The notes under the pieces were generated by a model, which was not told the DNA's origin, did no database searches, and was given only the letters and a program-made list of their open reading frames with translations. From Burkholderiales bacterium (GTDB lineage: Bacteria; Pseudomonadota; Gammaproteobacteria; Burkholderiales; Burkholderiaceae_C): a DNA stretch of 58,802 bases. The stretch's first letter is position 1, and each line of letters opens with the position of its first letter. The stretch is taken from positions 1 to 58,802 of the forward strand of contig JAEKKH010000185.1 of assembly GCA_019510465.1 (NCBI GenBank), in the 5' to 3' direction. The translations under genes were made by a program, and so were the position numbers. Shown piece by piece: positions 7,657-15,930 of the stretch.

Positions 7657-9066
7657 GTGCGCTCGCTCTACCTCCGCATCTGGCTCACCGTGATCGTCAC
7701 GCTGGCGCTGTTCGCCGGCGCGTCCGGCTGGCTCGTGCAGCGCCACCTCGACCAGGAGCATGCGCGCAACCAGGCGGCGTTGACCGAGCGCATCGCGGCC
7801 TGGGGCGACCTGATCCAGCGCTCGCTGCCTGCTGCCGCGGCGCCGCCGGACGTGCAGGCCGAGGCGCTGCGCGACTGGTCGCAGCGGCTGCGCGTGCCGA
7901 TGGCGCTGGAGGACGAGCAGGGCCACCGCATCGCCGCCTCCGACTCGTTCGTCCGCCGCGAGGCCGACAAGGCGCTGATGCACGTGGCCATCTACCAGAT
8001 CAAGCTGGACGACGGCCGCTCGCTGTACGTGATGCGGCCCAACATGCTCAAGCCGCCGGCCGGCAACGACCCGTCCATGCCGCCGGACGAGGACATCGGC
8101 AACTTCGGCGCCGAGCACCATCCGCAGGCCGGCGAGGGCCGCGGGCCGCCGGCGTTCCTGTTTCCCGGCGTCGTCCCGCGCGGGGTGTCCCCGGGGCTGA
8201 GCCTGCTGGCGCTGGTGGTCGTGCTGTTCCTGGCCATCGCGCTCGGCGCGTATCCGTTCGTGCGCCGGCTCACGCGCCGGCTGGAGACGCTCAAGCGCGG
8301 GGTCGAGGCCTTCGGCCAGGGCAAGCTCGATCGGCGCGTCGAGGTCGAGGGCCGCGACGAGGTCGCCACGCTCGCGTCCAGCTTCAACCAGGCCGCGCAG
8401 CGCATCGAGGCGCTGGTGCGATCGAACAAGAGCCTGCTGGCCAACGCCAGCCACGAACTGCGTTCGCCGCTCGCGCGCCTGAAGATGGCCACGTCGCTGA
8501 TGGGCGACCCGTCCGTCTCCGAGCGCGAGCGCGAGCACCTGCGATCGGAGATCAACACCGACATCGCCGAGCTCGACGGCCTGGTCGACGAGGTGCTGCT
8601 CGCCAGCCGTCTCGAGGCCGCGTCGGAGCCGACCAACCTCGAGAGCGTCGACCTGCTGGCGCTGGCAGTGGAGGAGGGCGCGCGCGTCGACGCCGAGGTC
8701 GAGGGCGCACCGGCCAGCGTGCGCGGCGAGGAGCGGCTGCTGAGGCGCGCGCTGCGCAACCTGCTGGAGAACGCGCGGCGCTACGGCGGCGGCGAGATCC
8801 GCGTCGACCTCGAGGACAGGCAGGCCGACGGCATCGAGATCCGCGTGTCCGACAACGGCCCCGGCGTGCCGGACGCCTACCGCGAGCGCATCTTCGAGCC
8901 CTTCTTCCGGCTGCCGGGCCACGCGGAGCGCGCGGGCGGCGTCGGCCTGGGCCTGGCGCTCGTGCGGCAGATCGTCGAGCGCCACCACGGCCGCATCCGC
9001 TGCGTGCGCCGGCCCGAAGGCGGCGGCTGCTTCGTGATCAGCCTGCCGGCGTCGATCGCCGTTTGA
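7657..9066 (+). CDS. Two-component system sensor histidine kinase
   Basis: Inner-membrane sensor kinase, 469 residues, starting with GTG at 7657. TM1 is at about residues 7-27. A sensor domain of about 150 residues follows (periplasmic by topology, with a Pro/Gly-rich end). TM2 is at about 177-200 (LLALVVVLFLAIALGAYPFV), then a HAMP linker (RRLTRRLETLKRGVEAFGQGKLDRRVEVEGRDEVATLASSFN). The phosphorylated His266 sits in NASHELRSPLARLKMA, the N-box is at Asn372 (NLLENARRYGGG), and the G-boxes are DNGPGVP and GVGLGLALV. It is the likely partner of the regulator at 6314. The ligand cannot be inferred. Confidence 0.92.
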   Translation: MRSLYLRIWLTVIVTLALFAGASGWLVQRHLDQEHARNQAALTERIAAWGDLIQRSLPAAAAPPDVQAEALRDWSQRLRVPMALEDEQGHRIAASDSFVRREADKALMHVAIYQIKLDDGRSLYVMRPNMLKPPAGNDPSMPPDEDIGNFGAEHHPQAGEGRGPPAFLFPGVVPRGVSPGLSLLALVVVLFLAIALGAYPFVRRLTRRLETLKRGVEAFGQGKLDRRVEVEGRDEVATLASSFNQAAQRIEALVRSNKSLLANASHELRSPLARLKMATSLMGDPSVSEREREHLRSEINTDIAELDGLVDEVLLASRLEAASEPTNLESVDLLALAVEEGARVDAEVEGAPASVRGEERLLRRALRNLLENARRYGGGEIRVDLEDRQADGIEIRVSDNGPGVPDAYRERIFEPFFRLPGHAERAGGVGLGLALVRQIVERHHGRIRCVRRPEGGGCFVISLPASIAV

Positions 9067-9153
9067 CCGTCCCTGCGCCGCGCGACGCCTTCGCGCCGGA
9101 TGACGGGCGCAGCCGGCCGCCCGCGAAGTCGCCGCGGCAGCGTCCCGCTGGTT

Positions 9154-9618
9154 TCAGGCCTTGCCCTGCGCCGCAGCGTCCAGCTGCGCGGGATCGGGGT
9201 GATCCTCGCCGGTGGCCTTGTGCGCGCGTTCGGCGTACTTGTTGAAGCGCCACGCCTTGGCATCGAGCGTGATGCGGCGCCAGACGGCGCGCTTCTGGCC
9301 GGGCGACATCGCCGTCCAGTGCTGCACCTCGTCGAAGCTGCGGCCGCAGCCCTTGCACTCGTGGTCGCCCTGCGAGGTCGAGCAGATCGCGATGCAGGGC
9401 GCGTCGGGCGTCGACGCGTACCACTCCAGCCAGGCCTCGCGCGCCAGGGCGGGCAGCGTGAACTCGTCGGCCTCGTGCTCGCGGTAATAGACCATCAACG
9501 CGTAGACCTCGGCCAGCGCGAGCACCTCGGGACAGGCGGTGATCCCGTCCGGCGACGGGAACTGCGCGCGCCACCAGTTGATGGCGGATTCGATGTCGGT
9601 GATGTGGATGCCGGCCAT
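9154..9618 (-). CDS. DUF3717 / DUF1289 domain protein
   Basis: A 154-residue protein with two small domains of unknown function. Residues 1-~75 (MAGIHITDIESAINWWRAQFP through LMVYYREHEADEFTLPALAREAWLEWY) match my recollection of DUF3717. The following CIAICSTSQGDHECKGCGRSFDEVQHWTAMSPGQKRAVWRRI has the four cysteines and the W-x-(M/L)S-x-x-x-(K/R) ending of DUF1289, a small probable metal-binding domain. The open frame extends upstream inside trpS, but the ATG at 9618 places the conserved MAGIHITDIE start correctly. It follows trpS on the same strand with a short gap and may be cotranscribed with it. Confidence 0.85.
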   Translation of the reverse strand: MAGIHITDIESAINWWRAQFPSPDGITACPEVLALAEVYALMVYYREHEADEFTLPALAREAWLEWYASTPDAPCIAICSTSQGDHECKGCGRSFDEVQHWTAMSPGQKRAVWRRITLDAKAWRFNKYAERAHKATGEDHPDPAQLDAAAQGKA

Positions 9619-9653
9619 GGCGATCGGGAGGGTGGGGATGTCGCCGGCGGCGT

Positions 9654-10859
9654 TCAATACGAGAGTCCCATGACGTCGCGGACGTCCTTCATCGTCTGGC
9701 GGGCGACCGTGCGCGCGCGCTCGGTGCCCATCTCGACGATCCAGTGCACCTGCTTCGGGTTGGCCAGGTACTGCTCGGCCCGCTCGCGCCACGGCTGCTG
9801 CTCGCGCAGGATGGCGTCGATGACGGGCTGCTTGCAGTCGAGGCAGCCGATGCCCGCGGTGGTGCAGCCGTCGTGCGCCCACTGCTGCGCGGCGGCGTCC
9901 GAATAGACCTTGTGGAACTGCCACACCGGGCAGCGCGCCGGGTCGCCGGCATCCGTCCGGCGCACGCGCTGCGGATCGGTCGGCATGCGGCGGATCTTGG
10001 CCTCGACCTGCGCGGGCTCCTCGCGCATCTCGATCGCGTTGCCGTAGCTCTTGCTCATCTTCTGGCCGTCGAGGCCGGGCAGCTTCGTCACTTCCGTGTG
10101 CAGCGCCTGCGGCTCGTGCAGCACGGTGCGGCCGCTGCCCTTGAGGTGGCCCTGCACAAGTTCGGCGTCCTCGGCGGTGAAGCCGTGGCGGCCGGCCTGG
10201 GCGCGCAGCAGCGCCTCGCCGTTGCCCAGCGCGGCGACGTCGCCGTCCTGCACGAACTGGCGGCGCTGGCGCTCCAGCAACCCGCGTTGCTCCGGCGGCA
10301 GCTTCGCGAGCGCGGCGGCCACGTCGGCCTCGAAGCGCGGCGAGCGGCCGTACAGGTGGTTGAAGCGGCGGGCCACCTCGCGCGTGAGCTCGACGTGCGA
10401 ATCCTGGTCCTCCCCGACCGGCACGAAGGCAGCCTTGTAGATCAGGATGTCGGCCGCCTGCAGCAGCGGGTAGCCCAGGAAGCCGTACGTGGCGAGGTCA
10501 CGCTCGGACAGGTGCTCGATCTGATCCTTGTAGGTCGGCACGCGCTCCAGCCAGCCCAGTGGCGTGCCCATCGCCAGCAGCGTGAACAGCTCGGCGTGCT
10601 CGGGCAGGCGGCTCTGGATGAAGATCGTGCAGAGGTCGGGGTCGAGCCCGGCGGCGATCCAGTCGATCACCATGTCGTAGACGTTGCGCTCGATGACGTC
10701 GCGATCCTGGTAGTGCGTGGTGAGCGCATGCCAGTCGGCCACGAAGAAGAAGCTGTCGTACGCGTGCTGCAGGCGCACCCAGTTCTTCAGGGCGCCATGG
10801 TAGTGGCCGAGGTGCAGGGCCCCGGTGGGACGCATGCCGGACAGGACGCGGGCTCGCAT
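9654..10859 (-). CDS. trpS: Tryptophan-tRNA ligase
   Basis: Class I tryptophanyl-tRNA synthetase, 401 residues, charging tRNA-Trp in the cytoplasm. The HIGH-type motif is in SGMRPTGALHLGHYHGALKNW near the N-terminus, and the KMSKS loop is GQKMSKSYGNAIEM. The length is greater than the ~335 residues of the E. coli type because of an extra segment between the motifs, as in the longer betaproteobacterial form. It is divergent from purN, sharing a 111-bp intergenic region. The start MRARVLSGMRPTG needs no trimming. Confidence 0.95.
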   Translation of the reverse strand: MRARVLSGMRPTGALHLGHYHGALKNWVRLQHAYDSFFFVADWHALTTHYQDRDVIERNVYDMVIDWIAAGLDPDLCTIFIQSRLPEHAELFTLLAMGTPLGWLERVPTYKDQIEHLSERDLATYGFLGYPLLQAADILIYKAAFVPVGEDQDSHVELTREVARRFNHLYGRSPRFEADVAAALAKLPPEQRGLLERQRRQFVQDGDVAALGNGEALLRAQAGRHGFTAEDAELVQGHLKGSGRTVLHEPQALHTEVTKLPGLDGQKMSKSYGNAIEMREEPAQVEAKIRRMPTDPQRVRRTDAGDPARCPVWQFHKVYSDAAAQQWAHDGCTTAGIGCLDCKQPVIDAILREQQPWRERAEQYLANPKQVHWIVEMGTERARTVARQTMKDVRDVMGLSY

Positions 10860-10956
10860 GGGAGATCTCGTGGAAGCGGCGCAGGGCGCGCGGGGGAACG
10901 GGCGATTGTAGTGAGCGAGGACCAGGCCCCGGGAGGCGAAAGAGCGGGTTCTCCCT

Positions 10957-10962
10957 TAGAAT
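10957..10962 (+). promoter_or_regulatory. Possible -10 element for purN
   Basis: TAGAAT, close to the TATAAT consensus, lies just upstream of the purN ATG at 10971. Transcription from it would start around 10968-10970, leaving almost no leader. No good -35 hexamer is visible 16-18 bp upstream, so this is a weak call. Confidence 0.35.
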
Positions 10963-10970
10963 GACGGGCC

Positions 10971-11612
10971 ATGAAAAAAATAGCGGTCCTGATTTCAGGT
11001 CAGGGCTCGAACCTGGGCGCGATCGTGCGCGCGTCCGTGGCGCAGGACTGGCCGGGCCGCGTGGTCGCGGTGGTCAGCAACCGCGCCGATGCGCGCGGCC
11101 TGCAGCTCGCCCGGGAACATGGCATCGCCACCGCCGTGCTCGATCACAAGGCCTACGCCGACCGCGCCGCCTTCGACGCCGCGCTGGCCGGGACGATCGA
11201 CCGCTTCGCCCCCGACCTCGTCGTGCTGGCGGGCTTCATGCGCATCCTGACGCCCGGCTTCGTGGCGCGCTACGAAGGCCGCATGCTCAACGTGCACCCG
11301 TCGCTGCTGCCCGCGTTCTCCGGCCTGCACACGCACCGCCGGGCGATCGAGGAGGGCTGCAAGGTGCACGGCGCGACGGTGCACTTCGTCAGCGCCGAGC
11401 TGGACCACGGCCCGATCGTCGCCCAGGCCGTGGTGCCGGTGCTGGCGGGCGATGACGAGGCGGCGCTCGCCGCGCGCGTGCTCGCGGCCGAGCACGTGCT
11501 GTATCCGCGCGCCGTCCGCTGGTTCCTGGAAGGCGCGCTCCAATTGAAGGACGGCCGCGTGACGCATCGCGGCCACGAGCCGCAAGGCTGGCTGGCCGAA
11601 CCGGCCGCCTGA
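10971..11612 (+). CDS. purN: Phosphoribosylglycinamide formyltransferase
   Basis: Third step of purine synthesis: transfer of a formyl group from 10-formyl-THF to GAR. The protein has 213 residues, the usual size. Catalytic residues are all present: Asn107 and His109 in MLNVHPSLLPAF, and Asp145 in ELDHGPIVAQ. The phosphate-binding N-terminus is KIAVLISGQGSNLGAI. It is transcribed away from trpS and followed by an RNA methyltransferase gene 124 bp downstream, an order common in this group. Confidence 0.96.
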   Translation: MKKIAVLISGQGSNLGAIVRASVAQDWPGRVVAVVSNRADARGLQLAREHGIATAVLDHKAYADRAAFDAALAGTIDRFAPDLVVLAGFMRILTPGFVARYEGRMLNVHPSLLPAFSGLHTHRRAIEEGCKVHGATVHFVSAELDHGPIVAQAVVPVLAGDDEAALAARVLAAEHVLYPRAVRWFLEGALQLKDGRVTHRGHEPQGWLAEPAA

Positions 11613-11736
11613 GAAGCCGCGAACGATTTCCCCCGCGCCGGCGCACGAGCGGCCGCGCGCGACGATTCCCCCGCTCCAGCGGCGCACGGTGCGCCGTCCG
11701 GGCTTCATTTCAGCGATAACCGCGAAAGACACCGCC

Positions 11737-12996
11737 ATGCATCCGAACGTCCTCCTCGATACCGCCACCGACCTGCTGCGCGAGGTCGGCAAGCTCGACA
11801 TGCCGGCCGACGTCATCGTCTCCAACTTCTTCCGCAAGCACCGCGAGCTGGGCCCGCGCGAGCGCCATGCGCTGGCCGAGACCGCCTACGCCGTGCTGCG
11901 CCAGCGCCTGCTGTTCCAGCACCTGGCCCAGAGCGGCAGCGGCGCGCTGGAGCGCCGGCTGGCGATCCTGGCCTGGCAGGGCAACGAGTCGCAGATCCGC
12001 GGCGCGATGGGTTCGCACGAGCAGCAGTGGCTCAGGCAGGTGCAGGCGATCGACCGCGGCACGTTCTCCGAGAAGCTGCGCCACAACCTGCCCGACTGGC
12101 TCGCCGGCGCCCTGAAGAACGAGCTCGACGACGAGGGCTTCTGGAGCTTCGTCTCCGCCATGTCCGGCAGCGCGCCGCTCGATCTGCGCGTCAACACGCT
12201 CAAGTCGAACCGCGACAAGGCCCAGGCGCAGCTGCGCGAGGCCGAGATCGAGGCGACGCCCACGCCGTACTCGCCCTGGGGCCTGCGCGTGCAGGGCAAG
12301 CCCGGGCTGCAGAAGTCCGACGTCTTCCTGCGCGGCGACATCGAGGTGCAGGACGAGGGCAGCCAACTGCTGGCCGCGCTGGTCGCGCCCAAGCGCGGCG
12401 AGATGGTGGTCGACTTCTGCGCCGGCGCCGGCGGCAAGACCCTGGCGCTCGGCGCGGCCATGCGCTCGACCGGCCGGCTCTACGCGTTCGACGTCAACGG
12501 CCACCGCCTCGACAAGCTCAAGCCGCGCCTGGCCCGCAGCGGCCTGTCCAACGTGCACCCGGCCCAGCTGACCAACGAACGCGACGACCGCATCAAGCGC
12601 CTGGCCGGCAAGATCGACCGCGTGCTGGTCGACGCGCCGTGCTCCGGCCTGGGCACCCTGCGCCGCAATCCCGACCTCAAGTGGCGCCTGTCGTCCAAGG
12701 CGATCGACGAGCTGGTCGAGCTGCAGGGCAGGATCCTGGAGAGCGCCAGCCGGCTGCTCAAGCCGGGCGGCCGCCTGGTCTACGCCACCTGCAGCCCGCT
12801 GCGGCGCGAGGACGAGGGGATCGCGGAGGCCTTCTCGGCCGCCCACCCGGAATTCCAGCTGCTGGACGCCGGCGAGCTGCTGAAGGCGGCCGGGGTGGAG
12901 CGCGCCGACGAGCTGAACGCCGGCGGCTACATGCGCAGCTGGCCGCACGCCCATTCGATGGACGGCTTCTTCGCGGCGGCCTGGCAGAAAACCTGA
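11737..12996 (+). CDS. RsmB/NOP-family SAM-dependent RNA cytosine-5 methyltransferase
   Basis: A 419-residue Rossmann-fold methyltransferase predicted to make m5C in ribosomal RNA. The N-terminal ~150 residues are helical and not a clear NusB domain. The catalytic part has the SAM motif VVDFCAGAGGKTLALGAAM, the acidic residue in YAFDVNGHRL, the first active cysteine in DAPCSGLGTLRRNPDLKW and the second in YATCSPLRRED. Both cysteines are needed for m5C methylation and release. The start at 11737 (MHPNVLLDTATDLLREV) avoids an unconserved 16-residue upstream extension. Which rRNA position is modified cannot be told, so I give no symbol. Confidence 0.88.
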   Translation: MHPNVLLDTATDLLREVGKLDMPADVIVSNFFRKHRELGPRERHALAETAYAVLRQRLLFQHLAQSGSGALERRLAILAWQGNESQIRGAMGSHEQQWLRQVQAIDRGTFSEKLRHNLPDWLAGALKNELDDEGFWSFVSAMSGSAPLDLRVNTLKSNRDKAQAQLREAEIEATPTPYSPWGLRVQGKPGLQKSDVFLRGDIEVQDEGSQLLAALVAPKRGEMVVDFCAGAGGKTLALGAAMRSTGRLYAFDVNGHRLDKLKPRLARSGLSNVHPAQLTNERDDRIKRLAGKIDRVLVDAPCSGLGTLRRNPDLKWRLSSKAIDELVELQGRILESASRLLKPGGRLVYATCSPLRREDEGIAEAFSAAHPEFQLLDAGELLKAAGVERADELNAGGYMRSWPHAHSMDGFFAAAWQKT

Positions 12997-13193
12997 GGGG
13001 AATCCTCGACTATTCCGAAAATCTGCACGGTCAGCGTGCCGTCGAGCAGAACTTCGGGGGTTGATCCGCGTCAAAACCGGGCGCCCAAACCAGGAAAGAA
13101 CCCGGTCGGTAGCGCAATTTTGGTGGCCGTCCCGGGGGTGTCCCCCTACAATTCAGCACCGCCCTTCCTTTGGGGGGCATCTACAGGCAGGCA
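12997..13193. promoter_or_regulatory. Intergenic region with possible desaturase promoter
   Basis: This 197-bp gap holds TACAAT at 13147-13152, a good -10 candidate 42 bp before the desaturase ATG, preceded by a cccgggggtgtcccc hairpin. A TTGGTG upstream is at a poor 21-bp spacing. I see no gene here. Confidence 0.35.
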
Positions 13194-14525
13194 ATGGAAG
13201 CGATTCAGTCTCTCGTCGACGCATTCGTGGGCTTCTTCTCCACCGGGCTGGCGCACGCCACTTGGTGGGAGCTGGTCGTCTACACGCTGGTGATGACGCA
13301 CATCACCATCGCGGCCGTCACGATCTTCCTGCACCGCTGCCAGGCGCACCGCGCCCTCGACCTGGGCCCGATCCCGTCGCACTTCTTCCGTTTCTGGCTG
13401 TGGCTGACCACCGGCATGGTCACCAAGGAATGGGCCGCCATCCACCGCAAGCACCACGCCAAGTGCGAGACGGTCGACGACCCGCACAGCCCGGTCACCC
13501 GCGGCATCAAGACGGTGCTGCTGCGCGGCGCCGAGCTCTACCGCGCCGAGTCGAAGAACCAGGAAACCATCAGGAAGTTCGGCCACGGCACGCCGGACGA
13601 CTGGATCGAGCGCAACCTCTACAGCCGCTTCCAGTGGCAGGGCGTGGCGCTGATGATGATCATCAACCTGGTGCTGTTCGGTGCCATCGGCGCCACCATC
13701 TGGGCCGTCCAGATGCTGTGGATCCCGATCACCGCCGCCGGCATCATCAACGGCATCGGCCACTACTGGGGCTACCGCAACTTCGAGGCCGTCGACGCGT
13801 CGCGCAACGTCATGCCGTGGGGCATCATCATCGGCGGCGAAGAGCTCCACAACAACCACCACACCTACCCGACCTCGGCCAAGCTGTCGGTCAAGCCGTT
13901 CGAGTTCGACATCGCCTGGGGCTACATCCGCGCCATGGAGATGGTGGGCTGGGCCAAGGTGCGCAAGGTCGCGCCGCAGATGAAGACGGGCGACGTCCGC
14001 GCGGTGGCCGACAGCGAGACGCTGGAGGCCATCATCGCCAACCGCTACGAAGTGATGGCCAAGTACGCCCGCGAACTGCGCCGCGCCTGTGCCGCCGAAA
14101 TGGCCGCGCTCAAGAGCAAGGGCGCCGAGCAGTCGGCCCAGTTGGCCAACATGCGCGTGGCGCGCCGCTGGCTGCATCGCGACGTCGAGAAGATCCCCGG
14201 CCACCTGCAAGCCCAGGTCGCCGACGTCGCCGCCACGTCCGAGAAGCTCGGCAAGCTGGTGGCGATGCGCGAGGAACTGCGCGCGCTGTGGACGCGCACG
14301 AACGTGTCCGCCGAACAGGCCGTCGCCGACCTGCAGGCCTGGTGCAAGCAGGCCGAGGAATCCGGCATCGAGGCGCTGCGCGAGTTCTCGTCGTTCCTGG
14401 GCGCCGCGTCGTCGTCACGGTTCCTGCGCCCGCGGTGCCGGTCCGTCGGCGAAATCCGCGGTTGGTGCGGGCTTCCGGTCGGCTCGTCGCAAGGCGCTGG
14501 GCGGGCGTTCCGCGAGCTCCGATAG
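13194..14525 (+). CDS. Acyl-lipid/acyl-CoA fatty acid desaturase, membrane-bound
   Basis: Integral-membrane di-iron desaturase of 443 residues that introduces a double bond into a fatty acyl chain. The three histidine boxes are HRCQAHR (His47 onward), HRKHHAK (from residue 84) and HNNHHTYP (from 219). Hydrophobic segments precede and separate them. The ATG at 13194 (MEAIQSLVDAF) is preferred over one 24 bp upstream. The C-terminal third is a helical soluble tail, normal for this family, to EESGIEALREFSSF. The last ~45 residues (SSSRFLRPRCRS... to FRELR) are Arg/Ser-rich and look like readthrough of non-coding DNA, so a frame error or lost stop near 14395-14410 is possible. Confidence 0.88.
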   Translation: MEAIQSLVDAFVGFFSTGLAHATWWELVVYTLVMTHITIAAVTIFLHRCQAHRALDLGPIPSHFFRFWLWLTTGMVTKEWAAIHRKHHAKCETVDDPHSPVTRGIKTVLLRGAELYRAESKNQETIRKFGHGTPDDWIERNLYSRFQWQGVALMMIINLVLFGAIGATIWAVQMLWIPITAAGIINGIGHYWGYRNFEAVDASRNVMPWGIIIGGEELHNNHHTYPTSAKLSVKPFEFDIAWGYIRAMEMVGWAKVRKVAPQMKTGDVRAVADSETLEAIIANRYEVMAKYARELRRACAAEMAALKSKGAEQSAQLANMRVARRWLHRDVEKIPGHLQAQVADVAATSEKLGKLVAMREELRALWTRTNVSAEQAVADLQAWCKQAEESGIEALREFSSFLGAASSSRFLRPRCRSVGEIRGWCGLPVGSSQGAGRAFRELR

Positions 14526-14532
14526 TCCACCC

Positions 14533-14556
14533 ATCGGATCACGAAACGCGATCCGA
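14533..14556. other. Small inverted repeat between desaturase and small exported protein
   Basis: The heptamer tcggatc and its complement gatccga flank a short loop in the 60-bp gap. No T-run follows, so it is not a clear terminator and could equally be an operator or chance. Confidence 0.3.
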
Positions 14557-14585
14557 ACCCCAAACAGACACCCCAGGAGCCCACC

Positions 14586-14777
14586 ATGACCAAGTCCACC
14601 GCCCAAGCCGCCGCCGCCGTCCTGTCCGTCCTCATGTCCTTGGGCACCGTTGCCGGCATGAACGGCCTGGCCACGAAGCAGTACGCGGCCGCCGAGCACG
14701 TGGTCCAGGTCGCCGCCGACGCGACGCAAGTCGCCGCCGTGCAGCGCGTGGTCGTGACGGCCCGCCGCGCCGCCTGA
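14586..14777 (+). CDS. Small exported protein of unknown function
   Basis: A 63-residue peptide with a good ribosome-binding site (caggag about 8-13 bases before the ATG). The N-terminus is a signal-like segment (MTKSTAQAAAAVLSVLMSLGTVAGMNGLA), followed by a short Ala/Val-rich mature part ending VVVTARRAA. Similar tiny proteins with the same plan (MxKSTAQ..., GMNxxATxQY) are, as I recall, common unnamed genes in Burkholderiales. A strong terminator follows directly. The clear ribosome-binding site and terminator make it a believable gene despite its size. Function unknown. Confidence 0.75.
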   Translation: MTKSTAQAAAAVLSVLMSLGTVAGMNGLATKQYAAAEHVVQVAADATQVAAVQRVVVTARRAA

Positions 14778-14825
14778 ACCTCCAGAGCCTGGCGCGCCCT
14801 TTGTGGCGCTTCCTGCTCCGTTCAC

Positions 14826-14857
14826 AGCCTCGCCTTTGTTTGTGCGAGGCTTTTTTT
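14826..14857 (+). terminator. Rho-independent terminator
   Basis: Stem agcctcgc / gcgaggct with a 10-base loop, followed by a run of seven T. It ends the desaturase/small-protein transcript. Confidence 0.9.
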
Positions 14858-14861
14858 CGCT

Positions 14862-14909
14862 TTGCGTCTGCGCGTGCGTTTGCGTTTGCGTTTGCGTTTG
14901 CGTTTGCGT
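14862..14909. repeat. Hexanucleotide repeat (GCGTTT)n
   Basis: Five uninterrupted gcgttt units (14876-14905) with a partial sixth, preceded by degenerate copies (tttgcgtctgcgcgtgcg). It lies immediately after the terminator and before the large inverted-repeat element. Confidence 0.85.
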
Positions 14910-14911
14910 GG

Positions 14912-15620
14912 GGTTTCGTGCCGGCTTGGTCTGAGCAGGGGACGGTGGGGGACTCTTTCCGGCTCGTGTCCCCCCTTTGGCCTTCGGCCAAATTCCTTCC
15001 TTGACCTCGCCGGAAAGAGTCCCCCACCGTCCTTCGCTGGTGGCGGCTTGGCGGGGAACCGAATACCGCGCCGTTTTTAGTTTGGGGGCCAGGCATCGGC
15101 GGCCCATCGAGGCCGCGCCGATGCCCGCGGCCAGCACGATCACACGCCACCGGGCCTGACGCGAAACGCGGGCCAGCGCGCCGCCGCTCCTTCTCGTGAC
15201 CGACGATCCGCGGCGCTTCGCGCCGCGGGCAGGGATGCGCTTGCGCGAACGGGGCGGTGGCAGGGATGGGTCACCGTCGTCTGCAGGCCGGATCGACAGT
15301 CGCGCAGCGCCGCGATGCCACCACCTCGTCCATCACGAGAAGGAGCGCCGGCGCGTCGGCCCGCGTTTCGCGTCAAGCCCGGTGCTCTGCTGGAACGCTG
15401 GCCGCGGGCATTGACGCGGCCTCGATGGCCCGTCGATGACAAAGCCCTCCCCTCAAAAGCTGCGCCGTATTTGTCCGCACGCCAACCCGTTACCAGCGAA
15501 GGGCGGCGGGGGACTCTTTCCGGCGAGGTTAAGGAAGGAATTTGGCCGAAGGCCAAAGGAGGGACACGAGCCGGAAAGAGTCCCCCGCCGACCCCTGCTC
15601 AGACCAAGCCGGCAGGAAAC
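14912..15620. repeat. Large imperfect inverted-repeat element (~709 bp)
   Basis: The left arm (about 14912-15197) and right arm (about 15329-15620) are reverse complements with modest divergence, around a ~130-bp unrelated centre. Both outer ends contain ccggcttggtctgagcaggg and both inner ends read toward cttctcgtga. Each arm also contains a nested hairpin: a 21-bp perfect stem at 14942-14962/15010-15030 on the left, a 20-bp stem at 15504-15523/15571-15590 on the right, each with an inner tttggcc-ttc-ggccaaa hairpin. No credible gene is present, and the open frames here are translated repeat. It looks like two head-to-head copies of a genome repeat or a non-autonomous mobile element. Confidence 0.85.
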
Positions 15621-15930
15621 CGCCGCCCCACCAAACCGCCAGCAGCAAGAACGCCAACCGCCAACCGAAAGAGCCCTCGACACAGAACCTCCCCTGCAGT
15701 ACGATAAGCTTTCGTTTGCGAAGAAGGCTGAATTCATCACAGCCGTGCGCGCTTCGCTGACCCTTCGCGCATCATTGCGACAGCGGTTCGGCGATCGGAG
15801 CACCTATCCGGCGTCTCCGGACCGATCGCGGGCCCACGTTTACCGGTGTGAGGCCCGCGCATCGGGCCGTTCCGCGTCAGTCACAGCTGACTTCCTCGCA
15901 GTTCCACCCAGTCAGCCAGAGTGCGGTCCC
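15621..15930. promoter_or_regulatory. Leader/promoter region of the lysR-leu operon
   Basis: This 310-bp stretch without a gene is less GC-rich around 15700-15740 than its surroundings. There the imperfect dyad gctttcg-tttg-cgaagaagg (15708-15728) could be an operator of the kind bound by LysR proteins next to their own gene. No complete -35/-10 pair is certain. Confidence 0.35.

Noticed and set aside
14415..15619. Several open frames in the inverted-repeat element, including two sharing MAFGQIPSLTSPERVP
   Set aside because: The shared peptide is only the translated repeat arm read from both copies. No ribosome-binding sites or protein-like composition.
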